A stretch of DNA of 64,000 nt from Chthonomonadales bacterium. Lineage in GTDB: Bacteria; Armatimonadota; Chthonomonadetes; Chthonomonadales; CAJBBX01. Below, in pieces: positions 22,870 through 30,741 of this stretch (its first letter is position 1; the number at the start of each line of letters is the position of its first letter). The notes below the pieces were generated by a model. That model worked only from the letters and a program-made list of their open reading frames with translations, did no database searches and was not told the origin of the DNA. The position numbers were made by a program, and so were the translations under genes. The stretch covers positions 22,611 to 86,610 of the forward strand of contig JADLGO010000023.1 in the NCBI GenBank assembly GCA_020849275.1, written 5' to 3'.

Positions 22870-24969
22870 ATGAATCCGCTCCTGCCCCTCGCCGCCGCGT
22901 TGGCGCTCGCGCTCCCCGCCCGCGCCGCGCCGGGCATCGAGCGCGCCGCCGTCGTGGTCGACGCGGCGCGAAGCGTGGGCCGCGTCAACCCCTGGGTCAT
23001 CGGCGGCCACAACCTGGTCGGCTACCAGAAGGGTGTGTACGGCGGCGACTGGATCGGCGCGACCGACTATGGTCACGGCATGTGGGACCCAAAGGCTCGG
23101 CGACCGGAACCCGGCATGGTCGCCCTGGCGCGCGAGGCCGGCATGCGAGTGGCGCGATGGCCCGGCGGCTGCGGCGTGCACGCGTTCGACTGGAAGAAGA
23201 CCGTCGGCCCCCCGGAAGCGCGCCCCGGCCAGGCCTTCGGGCTCCCGGAGTACCTGCGCGTGTGCGAGGCCATCGGCGCGATGCCCATCATCACGCTCAG
23301 CGACTACCGCGGAGACGCGCGCGACGCCGCCGACCTGGTCGAGTATCTGAACGCTCCCGCCGACGGCAGTCACCCGTGGGCGGCCCGGCGCGCCGCCGAC
23401 GGTCACCCGAAGCCCTGGGGCGTCGAGTGGTTCGAGTACGGCAACGAAAGCGAGCACGGACTCCACTACGGAAATGACGACATCGGCAAGCACCGCCGCT
23501 TCACGCCGGACGAGTACGCGCGCAACTACCTGGCCTACCGCGCGGCCATGCGCCGCGTTGACCCGCGCGTCCGCCTGGGCGCCGTGGTGGCCACCGGATT
23601 CCCCGGCCTGCGCGACTGGGCCGAGCCTGTCTGCCGCCGCATCGGCGCTCGCATGGACTTCGCCATCCATCACTGCTATATCCCGTCCTACTCCGGCTCC
23701 GACGGCGTGCCCGACGCGCCCACCCTCTTCGCCGCTGCCTGGGCCGCGCCCGACCAGATACAGGACTACTACGATCTCCTGAACGCCCTCCTGCGTGAGA
23801 CGACAGGCCGGCCGGACACGCCTATCGCAGTGACGGAGTTCAACGAGGGCTTCGTGCAGGAGAAGCCGGTGCCCTACCGGCATACCCTGGGCAACGCGAT
23901 CGCCGTGGCCGAGATGGTACGCGTCTTCCTGCGCCCGGCCAACCACATCGTGATGGCGAACTTCTGGGAGTTCCCGAACGAGTACTGGGGCGCCGTGCGC
24001 GGCTATCCGTGGATGGGCCAGCCGCTTGTACGGCGCCCGCAGTTTTACCCGTTCGCGCTCTACCACGCGCACTTCGGCCGCGAGCTGCTGGGCGCGAAGG
24101 TGACCTGCGCCGGCTACGCCACAGGGGGCGGCTGGGGAGTGGCGCCGGCCGCCGGGAGCGGGAGCCGGCTCAGGATCGACGCGACGGCGATCCGGCCCTC
24201 GGCTCCGTGGCACCTCTCGGAGGCGCCCGGCGTCGAGCAGCGACTGGCGGGCCGCACCGTCGAGGCGATCTTCGGCGCGGCGGCTGGCGACGTGAACTAC
24301 TACCATGCGCGGGTGCTGATTCCGGCTCGCCCCCTCACCACCTACCGTCTGAGCGGGTGGGTGCGCACGGAGGCGCTGAGCGGCGGAAGAGGAGCCGGCT
24401 TCCAGGTGGGCGACGCGCGCGGGTGGGTAGTGACCCGGTCCGCAGCCGTCACGCCGGACATCGCCGGCACCCATGGATGGACGCGCGTGGAGGCCGACTA
24501 CACCACGCTGCCCGACACCCGCTCACTGGAGGTGTTGGCTCGCCGGCTGGAGGGCGGCGGGCCGGTGACCGGCCGGGCATGGTACCGGGACGTGGAGGTG
24601 CACCGCATGACGCCGCGCCGTTACCCGGCGGTGCCGATCGTCAGCGCCGTGGCGTCGCGCAGCGCCGACGGGCGCCGCGTGAGCGTCGTGCTCGTCAACA
24701 AGCGGATGGAGACCATCGTCGAGGCGACGGTCACGCTGCGAGGCTTCCGGCCGGCCCGAGCCCGCTGCTGGACGCTGGAGGGCGACGCCGTAGACGCAAC
24801 CAACGAGGAGCGTCGCGACCGCGTGGGCGTTCGGCAGCGCGATCTGGGGGCCGTCGCCGGCGTCGTTCGCGTCGCGCTGCCGCCGCATTCACTCACCGCG
24901 CTCGAGGTGAGCGGCGTTCCGGCGGCGCGCGCCGACACGCGCGGCGGCGCTTCGCGCAGACAACGGTGA
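22870..24969 (+). CDS. Secreted glycosidase, GH51/GH39 (arabinofuranosidase)-like
   Basis: 699 residues with a signal peptide (to about residue 19). The barrel shows GGHNLVGYQKGVYGGDW, REAGMRVARWPGGCGVHAFDWKKTVGP (the RWPGG strand of GH51-like enzymes), VEWFEYGNESEH (acid/base Glu193 in G-N-E), DFAIHHCYIP and PIAVTEFNEG (nucleophile candidate Glu323). From about 430 to 580 a beta-sandwich resembling a CBM_4_9-type module follows (NYYHARVLIPARPLTTYRLSGWVRTEAL). An all-beta C-terminal domain (SVVLVNKRMETIVEATVTLRGF) like that of GH51 ends the protein. Clan GH-A retaining mechanism is expected; arabinofuranose as substrate is only a guess. Confidence 0.78.
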   Translation: MNPLLPLAAALALALPARAAPGIERAAVVVDAARSVGRVNPWVIGGHNLVGYQKGVYGGDWIGATDYGHGMWDPKARRPEPGMVALAREAGMRVARWPGGCGVHAFDWKKTVGPPEARPGQAFGLPEYLRVCEAIGAMPIITLSDYRGDARDAADLVEYLNAPADGSHPWAARRAADGHPKPWGVEWFEYGNESEHGLHYGNDDIGKHRRFTPDEYARNYLAYRAAMRRVDPRVRLGAVVATGFPGLRDWAEPVCRRIGARMDFAIHHCYIPSYSGSDGVPDAPTLFAAAWAAPDQIQDYYDLLNALLRETTGRPDTPIAVTEFNEGFVQEKPVPYRHTLGNAIAVAEMVRVFLRPANHIVMANFWEFPNEYWGAVRGYPWMGQPLVRRPQFYPFALYHAHFGRELLGAKVTCAGYATGGGWGVAPAAGSGSRLRIDATAIRPSAPWHLSEAPGVEQRLAGRTVEAIFGAAAGDVNYYHARVLIPARPLTTYRLSGWVRTEALSGGRGAGFQVGDARGWVVTRSAAVTPDIAGTHGWTRVEADYTTLPDTRSLEVLARRLEGGGPVTGRAWYRDVEVHRMTPRRYPAVPIVSAVASRSADGRRVSVVLVNKRMETIVEATVTLRGFRPARARCWTLEGDAVDATNEERRDRVGVRQRDLGAVAGVVRVALPPHSLTALEVSGVPAARADTRGGASRRQR

Positions 24970-25027
24970 CGCGGCCGGCGCGGCCGTGACCGGCCGGCGC
25001 CACACAGTGCGCGCGAGGAGACATGCA

Positions 25028-25939
25028 TTGACCACGGGCAGGGCGGCCGACGAGGCCGACTTCCAACGCCGATACGACGCCTCGGTGGGCGGCACGCCTC
25101 TGCCGGGCACCGCCATCGAGGTCGTGCGCGAGCCGGCCGGCCGCGGCCGCTACCGGCATGTGCTGTTCGACTTTGACGGCACCCTCAGCCTCATCCGCGA
25201 GGGCTGGCCCAACGTGATGATCGGGATGATGGTCGAGTTCCTGTCGGAGACAGGCACCGCCGAGAGCCCCGACGAGCTGACGGCGCTCGTGCGCGACTAC
25301 GTGGCGCGTCTGACGGGCAAGCAGACGATCTACCAGATGATCCGGCTCGCCGACGAGGTTCGCGCGCGCGGCGGCTCGCCCCGAGAGCCGCTCGAGTACA
25401 AGCGCATCTACCTGGACCGCCTGATGCAGGTGATCCATGGGCGCCGCGAGGCGCTGCGCTCCGGGACGGCCTCGCCGCGCGACTGGCTCGTGCCGTGTGC
25501 GCTGGAGCTACTGGAGGGGCTGCGCGCCCGCGGCCTGACGCTCTACCTCGCCAGCGGGACCGACGAGCCGTACGTGCGGGAGGAGGCGGAGCTCCTCGGC
25601 CTCACGCCCTACTTTGGGCGGCACGTCTATGGGGCGCTCGACGACTACCGCGGCACGTCGAAGGCCATGGTCATCCATCGCCTGCTTCGGGAGAACGCGG
25701 TCCATGGGAGCCTGCTGCTTGGCTTCGGCGACGCCTACGTGGAGATCGACAACGTGAAGGCCGTGGGTGGCGGCGCCGTGGGCGTCGCGACCGACGAGGC
25801 GGGACGCAGCGGACGGTGCGACGACTGGAAGCGCGATCGCCTGCTGGCCGTGGGCGCCGACCTCATCATCGCCGACTTCCGCGAGCACGACGCGCTGCTC
25901 GGCTACCTCCTCTCCGCGAGCACGGGAGCGCGGCGATGA
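25028..25939 (+). CDS. HAD-superfamily phosphatase-like protein
   Basis: 303 residues from TTG 25028, seven bases after GAGGAG; an upstream ATG at 24986 would add 14 residues. HAD motif I is VLFDFDGTLSLI (both Asp present). A helical cap of about 130 residues follows. LYLASGTDEPYVREEAELLGL is in the motif II position with Ser/Thr. Lys of KAMVIHRLL and LLGFGDAYVEIDNVKAVGGGAVGVATDE supply motifs III-IV with the acidic pair. It should hydrolyse a small phosphate ester. Its stop overlaps the next gene start by ATGA, so the two proteins are made together, and the partner is the best clue to its substrate. Confidence 0.82.
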   Translation: MTTGRAADEADFQRRYDASVGGTPLPGTAIEVVREPAGRGRYRHVLFDFDGTLSLIREGWPNVMIGMMVEFLSETGTAESPDELTALVRDYVARLTGKQTIYQMIRLADEVRARGGSPREPLEYKRIYLDRLMQVIHGRREALRSGTASPRDWLVPCALELLEGLRARGLTLYLASGTDEPYVREEAELLGLTPYFGRHVYGALDDYRGTSKAMVIHRLLRENAVHGSLLLGFGDAYVEIDNVKAVGGGAVGVATDEAGRSGRCDDWKRDRLLAVGADLIIADFREHDALLGYLLSASTGARR

Positions 25940-27060
25940 GGATGCTGGACCGCGGCCGCCTGCGCATGCTGCCGCTCGCGGAGCGTCGGCACAAACTGAA
26001 CATCGAGGTGATCGCCGTGCGGCCCGGCGACCCGGCCGGGCCGCTCTCGCCGGCGCTCCAGGCGCAGGTAGCCCGCTGCGCCGAGCACATCCGGCAGGCG
26101 CGCGCGGGCGAGCGACCCGTGATGCTTACCTACGGCGGCCACCTGGTTAAGAACGGACTGGGACCGACCGTCATCCGCCTGCTCGAGGAGGGCTGGGTGA
26201 CCCACGTGGCCACCAACGGCGCCGGCTCGATCCACGACTGGGAGTTCGCCTCGATCGGCCGCAGCACCGAGGATGTGCGCGAGAACACGGCCCGCGGCTG
26301 CTTTGGAACGTGGGAGGAGACCGGCCGCTGGCTCAACCTGGCGGTCGCGGTGGGCGGACTGGAGGGCCTGGGCTGCGGCGCCGCCGTCGGGCGCATGGTC
26401 GCCGAGGACGGGCTGAGCGTGCCGGACGCCGCGGCCCTGCGCGCGCGCCTGGCAGAGCTCGCCGCGCGGCCGGAGCCCCCGGAGACCCTGGGCGCCGTCG
26501 CGGACCTGTTGCAGCTCGTGGAGCGCTTCGCCATCGCGCCGGGGCGCCACCGCGTCGCGCACCCCTGGCGCGCCACCAGCGTGCAGGAGGCCGCGTGGCG
26601 CCTCGGCCGGCCCTTCACGGTGCACCCGGGCGTCGGCTACGACATCATCTACAGCCATCCGCTCAACTGTGGGGGCGCCATCGGGCGAGGCGCCACCTGG
26701 GACTTCCTCGCCTACGCGGAGAGCGTGAGCCGGCTGGAGGGAGGCGTGCACCTGAGCGTGGGCTCGGCCGTAATGGCGCCGATGATCTTCGAGAAGTCGC
26801 TCTCGATGGCGAACAACCTGGCCCTGGCCGAGGGCCGCCCGCCACTCTCGCGCCACTACATGGCCGTGGTGGACATCCAGGAGGGCGGCGACTGGGACTG
26901 GCGCTCCGGAGAGCCGCCGATGGACCACCCGGCCTACTACCTGCGCTTCTGCAAGTCCTTCTACCGCATGGGCGGCACGCTGGACTACCTCTGCGTGGAC
27001 AACCGCGAGTTTCTCCTGCACCTGTGCGCCGCCCTCGGCGTGGGCCCCGTCCCGGCTTGA
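25936..27060 (+). CDS. Uncharacterised protein with deoxyhypusine-synthase-like Rossmann features
   Basis: 374 residues. Recognisable stretches are PVMLTYGGHLVKNGLGPTVIRLLEEGWVTHVATNGAGSIHDWEFASIG, GCFGTWEETGRWLNLAV, FTVHPGVGYDIIYSHPLNCGGAIGRGATWDFL and VHLSVGSAVMAPMIFEKSLSMANNLA. The first resembles the NAD-binding part of deoxyhypusine synthase (NLI-x-SGLRE...TTAGG-x-ED), and the repeated glycine turns fit a Rossmann-like enzyme. A role in hypusination is not implied, since bacteria normally lack that eIF5A pathway. It is translationally coupled to the HAD protein, suggesting a two-step sugar- or nucleoside-phosphate modification. I do not know a characterised member. Confidence 0.6.
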   Translation: MRMLDRGRLRMLPLAERRHKLNIEVIAVRPGDPAGPLSPALQAQVARCAEHIRQARAGERPVMLTYGGHLVKNGLGPTVIRLLEEGWVTHVATNGAGSIHDWEFASIGRSTEDVRENTARGCFGTWEETGRWLNLAVAVGGLEGLGCGAAVGRMVAEDGLSVPDAAALRARLAELAARPEPPETLGAVADLLQLVERFAIAPGRHRVAHPWRATSVQEAAWRLGRPFTVHPGVGYDIIYSHPLNCGGAIGRGATWDFLAYAESVSRLEGGVHLSVGSAVMAPMIFEKSLSMANNLALAEGRPPLSRHYMAVVDIQEGGDWDWRSGEPPMDHPAYYLRFCKSFYRMGGTLDYLCVDNREFLLHLCAALGVGPVPA

Positions 27061-27110
27061 CGGCAAGCGCCGCCGCGCGGACCGTCACGCCTCCCACACC
27101 GTCTTCACGT

Positions 27111-28448
27111 TCACGAACTCTCGCAGCCCCTCGACGGCGAGCTCACGCCCGTAGCCGGAGCGCTGACGCCGCCGAAGGGCAGGCGGGGGTCCGAGGCCAC
27201 CATCGCGTTAACAAAGACGAGTCCGGCCTCCAGCTCCTCCACGAACCGCGCGCGCTCCCCCTCGTCGCGTGTCCAGACGCTGCTGGCCAGGCCGAAGCGG
27301 GTGTCGTTGGCCAGGTCGATGGCCTCGTCGACATCTCGCACGACGAATAGTGCCGCCACCGGGCCGAACAGCTCCTCGCGGGCCGCGGGCGAGTCGCGCG
27401 GGACGTCGACCAGCACGGTCGGCACGTAGTAGTAGCCGGCGCGGCCGGCGCGCGCGCCGCCCGTCAGGACGCGCGCGCCCGCCTCCACCGTCTCGCGCAC
27501 TTGCCGCTCCAGCGTCTCCAGCAGGGCCTCGCTCGCGAGCGGCCCGACCTCGGTGGCCGGGTCGCGCGGATCGCCCAGAATGAGCTCGGTCATGTGGGCT
27601 ACGAAGCGGCGCTTGAACGCCCGGGCCACCGCCTCGTGCACGATGAAGCGCTTGGCCGCGATGCAGGACTGCCCGCTGTTGATGCAGCGGGCGCGCGCGG
27701 CCACACGGGCGGCCTCGGCCACATCGGCGCTCGGCATCACGATGAAGGGGTCGCTGCCTCCGAGCTCGAGCACAGTCTTCTTCAGGTGGCCGCCGGCCTC
27801 GCGGGCCACCTGCGCGCCGGCTCCCTCGCTGCCGGTCAGCGTGACCGCCGCCACGCGCGAGTCCGCGATCACGCGGGCCACCTGCCCGGACTCGATCAGC
27901 AGCGCCTGGAACACGCCCTCGGGGAAGCCGGCCTCGCGCAGGATCTGCTCGATGAGCAATGCGCACTGCGGCACATTGGAGGCGTGCTTCAGCAGGCCGA
28001 CGTTGCCCGCGGCGAGCGCGGGCGCGGCGAACCGAAACACCTGCCAGAACGGGAAGTTCCAGGGCATGATCGCGAGGACCGGCCCGAGCGGGTCGAAGCG
28101 CACGGTGCTGCGGCGAGCGTCCGTCGGCACCTCGCGCGGCGCAAGCAGCCGCTCGCCGTGCTCGGCGTAGAAGCGGCACACCCGGGCGCACTTGGCCGCC
28201 TCCTCGGCGCCCGCGCGCGCCAGCTTGCCCATCTCCAGCGCCATCAACTGGCCCAGGCCCACCGCGCGCTCCTCCAGCAGCTCCGCCGCGCGCAGCAGCC
28301 ACGCCGCGCGAGCCGCCGGTCGCGTGCGCCGGTACACACGGAAGGCGGCGGCGGCGCGCGCCACCCGCTCCTCGATGCCCGCCTCGTCTAGCGGCTCGAA
28401 CGTGCGCTCGGTCTGTCCCGTCGCCGGATTGTGCGTGGCGATAGCCAT
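27111..28448 (-). CDS. NAD(P)-dependent aldehyde dehydrogenase (SSADH-like), 3' frameshifted
   Basis: 445 residues in the readable frame, starting at ATG 28448 behind GGAGGGAAG. ALDH hallmarks are PWNFPFWQVFRFAAPALAAGN, TLTGSEGAG, LELGGSDPFIV (Glu228) and INSGQSCIAAKRF (catalytic Cys262). The family C-terminus should read PFGGVKRSGYGREL...REFVNVKTVW. Here PFGGV is followed by an AG where AAG (Lys) is expected (27163-27164), throwing the frame out. Adding one A restores RSGYGRELAVEGLREF and VNVKTVWEA to a stop at 27085. The present protein would have an aberrant 17-residue tail and lack the segment that completes the oligomer interface. Either a recent mutation or a sequencing error; the substrate is presumably a small aldehyde or semialdehyde. 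Confidence 0.88.
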   Translation of the reverse strand: MAIATHNPATGQTERTFEPLDEAGIEERVARAAAAFRVYRRTRPAARAAWLLRAAELLEERAVGLGQLMALEMGKLARAGAEEAAKCARVCRFYAEHGERLLAPREVPTDARRSTVRFDPLGPVLAIMPWNFPFWQVFRFAAPALAAGNVGLLKHASNVPQCALLIEQILREAGFPEGVFQALLIESGQVARVIADSRVAAVTLTGSEGAGAQVAREAGGHLKKTVLELGGSDPFIVMPSADVAEAARVAARARCINSGQSCIAAKRFIVHEAVARAFKRRFVAHMTELILGDPRDPATEVGPLASEALLETLERQVRETVEAGARVLTGGARAGRAGYYYVPTVLVDVPRDSPAAREELFGPVAALFVVRDVDEAIDLANDTRFGLASSVWTRDEGERARFVEELEAGLVFVNAMVASDPRLPFGGVSAPATGVSSPSRGCESS

Positions 28449-28611
28449 CGTGCTTCCCTCCTTGCCAGCCGCCGGGCCGGCGCGCTCCGCACATGCAGTA
28501 CGTTCGACGCCGCCCGGCCGTTCGGCTGCGAGCCACAAGGAGAAGCGCGCGCCGGCACGGAAAGGGCTGCCGGCGGGGCGCCCCCAGGGCCACGCCGCGG
28601 GAGGGGACGAC

Positions 28612-29445
28612 GTGAGACTGGGAGGACCTGTGTTCGGCGACTGCACCAGTCCCGACGGCTGGGCGAGCGCCGTGCGGCGCCACGGCTACCGCGCCGCCTA
28701 CTGCCCGCTGGACGCCTCGGCCGACGACGCCACCGTGAGCGCCTGGGCCGCCGCCGCCCGCGAGGCCGACATCGTGATCGCCGAGGTCGGCGCGTGGAGC
28801 AACCCGCTCAGCCCGGACGAAGCCACACGGCGCGCCGCCCGCGACGTCTGCTGCCGCCAGCTCGACCTGGCCGACCGCGTTGGCGCCCGCTGCTGCGTCA
28901 ACATCGCCGGGTCGCTCGGTGAGCAGTGGGACGGCCCGCACCCGGCCAACCTGACTGCCGACACCTTCGACCGCATCGTCGAGTGCGTGCGCGCGGTCAT
29001 CGACGCCGTCCGGCCCACGCGCACCTACTACACCCTCGAGACGATGCCCTGGATGTACCCGGACTCGCCGCGGAGCTACCTCCGCCTGCTGGAGGCCATC
29101 GACCGGCCCCGCTTCGCCGTGCACCTGGACCCCGTGAACCTGATCTGCAGCCCGCGGCTCTACTACGCCAACGGCGACCTCATTCGCGAGTGCTTCGCGC
29201 TGCTCGGCCCGCACATCCGCAGCTGCCACGCCAAGGACGTCGTGCTGGCAAGCCGCCTGACCACCCACCTGGACGAGGCCCGCCCCGGCCTGGGCGGCCT
29301 GGACTACGCCGCCTTCCTGACGGAGCTCGCGCGGCTCGACCCCGACACCCCTCTGATGCTCGAGCACCTGAGCGCCGAGGAGGAGTACGCGGCGGCGGCC
29401 GAGCATATCCGCGGCGTGGCGCGCAGCGTGGGAGCGACGCCGTGA
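28612..29445 (+). CDS. Sugar phosphate isomerase/epimerase (TIM barrel)
   Basis: 277 residues from GTG 28612 after GGGAGGGG. It is an AP-endonuclease-2/xylose-isomerase-like barrel with ADIVIAEVGAWSNPLSPDEA, RVGARCCVNIAGSLGEQWDGPHP, TYYTLETMPWMYPDSP (Glu ligand), RFAVHLDPVNLICSP (His-x-Asp), HIRSCHAKDV (His and Lys-Asp) and PLMLEHLSAEEEY (final Glu). Metal-dependent isomerisation or epimerisation of a sugar or polyol is expected. The stop overlaps the GTG of the dehydrogenase (GTGA), making a coupled two-gene operon. The upstream ALDH gene is divergent with 163 bp between starts, so shared control is possible. Confidence 0.85.
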   Translation: MRLGGPVFGDCTSPDGWASAVRRHGYRAAYCPLDASADDATVSAWAAAAREADIVIAEVGAWSNPLSPDEATRRAARDVCCRQLDLADRVGARCCVNIAGSLGEQWDGPHPANLTADTFDRIVECVRAVIDAVRPTRTYYTLETMPWMYPDSPRSYLRLLEAIDRPRFAVHLDPVNLICSPRLYYANGDLIRECFALLGPHIRSCHAKDVVLASRLTTHLDEARPGLGGLDYAAFLTELARLDPDTPLMLEHLSAEEEYAAAAEHIRGVARSVGATP

Positions 29446-30416
29446 CGGCGCGGCCGGAGCGCGCGGTAGTCATTGCCGCGCGGGAGCAGGCCGGGCTCGT
29501 CGACGCGCCCCGCGACCCCACCCCGCTCGGGCCGCGCGAGGTGGAGGGGCGCACGCTCGCCACGCTCATCAGCACCGGCACCGAGCTCAACGCGGCCTAT
29601 CTGGGCAGCCACTTCCCGGCGACACCCGGCTATGCGGCCGTGTTCGAGGTGGAGCGCGCCGGCGCCGGGGCAGGCCTGGCGCCCGGGGAGGTCGCGTTCT
29701 GCATGGGGCCGCACCGGAGCTGGCAACGCGCCTCGGTGGAGGACGCGCTGCCGGTGCCGCCCGGCCTGGACCCCCTATGGGCCTCCTTCGCGCGGTTGAT
29801 GAACGTGGCGATGAGCACGCTCACCACCACGACGGCGCGACCGCCACAGACGGTGCTGGTGACCGGGCTGGGGCCGGTGGGCCACCTGGCCGCCCGCGTC
29901 TTCATGCTCTGCGGCTACGAGGTGGTGGCCTGCGACCCGGACCCCGCCCGCCGGGCGGCCGCGGAGCGGGCCGGCCTGCCGCGTGTGCTAGAGAGCGTGC
30001 CGCTGCGCGACCCGGCGGTGACCGGCCGCGTGGCGCTCGCGCTCGAGTGCTCCGGCGCCGAGGCCGCCGCGCTGGACTGCTGCCGGGCCGTGCGCAAGCG
30101 CGGCGAGGTCGTGCTCGTGGGCGTCCCCTGGCGCCGCGGCTCCGACCTCTCGGCCCACGAGCTCCTGCACGGCATCTTCCACCACTATGCGGTCGTGCGC
30201 AGCGGGTGGGAGTGGGAGGTCCCGCGGCAGCCTGCGGAGTTCGTCACGGGCAGTATGCGGGAGAACCTGGGGGCCGCGCTCCGCTGGCTCGCCGACGGCC
30301 GCGTCAGCGTCGCCGAGCTCTACGCCCCCGCGCGCCCGGACGAGATCCAGGCGGTCTACCAGGCGCTGCTGGGCAGAACGTGGCCGCGCCCGGCGGCCGT
30401 GATCGACTGGCGCTGA
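29442..30416 (+). CDS. MDR-type dehydrogenase lacking evident zinc ligands
   Basis: 324 residues, GTG start overlapping the previous stop. It has the medium-chain dehydrogenase layout: an N-terminal GroES-like part (LISTGTELNAAYLGSHFPATPGYAAVFEVE) and a Rossmann fold (TVLVTGLGPVGHLAARVFMLCGYEVVACDPDPARR). ALECSGAEAAALDCCRAVRKRGEVVLVGVPWRR follows. The usual Cys and GHE zinc ligands are absent: TGTE occupies the TDxH-type site and PGYAAVFEVE the PGHE-type site, as in bacteriochlorophyllide/L-threonine-like MDR paralogues. NAD(P) redox chemistry is likely, and coupling to the isomerase suggests the same sugar or polyol as substrate. Only this zinc-free form is inferred. Confidence 0.82.
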   Translation: MTARPERAVVIAAREQAGLVDAPRDPTPLGPREVEGRTLATLISTGTELNAAYLGSHFPATPGYAAVFEVERAGAGAGLAPGEVAFCMGPHRSWQRASVEDALPVPPGLDPLWASFARLMNVAMSTLTTTTARPPQTVLVTGLGPVGHLAARVFMLCGYEVVACDPDPARRAAAERAGLPRVLESVPLRDPAVTGRVALALECSGAEAAALDCCRAVRKRGEVVLVGVPWRRGSDLSAHELLHGIFHHYAVVRSGWEWEVPRQPAEFVTGSMRENLGAALRWLADGRVSVAELYAPARPDEIQAVYQALLGRTWPRPAAVIDWR

Positions 30417-30741
30417 GAGCCCCACCGGGCCGGCCACGATGTTCCCGTTCGCCGATCGTGTACGGAGGTTGCGCTCCGTGCAAGGGCCGTACGGAGCGGG
30501 GCATCGGCTAGGGCGCGTGGGGGGAGGTCCTCGGGTAACTCGCTCGCCCGGTGGCCCGCCGCAAGCACATTCGGGACCCGCGCCGAGGGCAGCGGGTCAG
30601 TCCGAGCCGCACTCGCCCCCGCGTCGGAGGGCCCCTTGCGCGCCTCTCCGAGCGCGCCGGCCCCCTCCCCCCGGTCGCCGGGAGTGGCACGCATAAGCCG
30701 GCGTTGCGCTCCCGCGCGGCGGGTGCTATAATGCGCGCATA
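30417..30741 (+). other. 325-bp intergenic region with alternative hairpins and a promoter
   Basis: No gene seen. About 45 bases past the dehydrogenase stop, CTCCGT (30474-30479) can pair either with ACGGAG at 30462-30467 or with ACGGAG at 30491-30496. An outer stem, GCCGAT (30451-30456) with ATCGGC (30503-30508), encloses them. The right end carries the promoter of the cytochrome/DUF1553 gene. Confidence 0.45.
30704..30732 (+). promoter_or_regulatory. Sigma70-like promoter giving a leaderless message
   Basis: TTGCGC (30704-30709), a 17-base spacer and a perfect TATAAT (30727-30732). The start codon at 30742 is only nine bases beyond, so transcription should begin within about three bases of the ATG. 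No Shine-Dalgarno is present. Confidence 0.7.
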
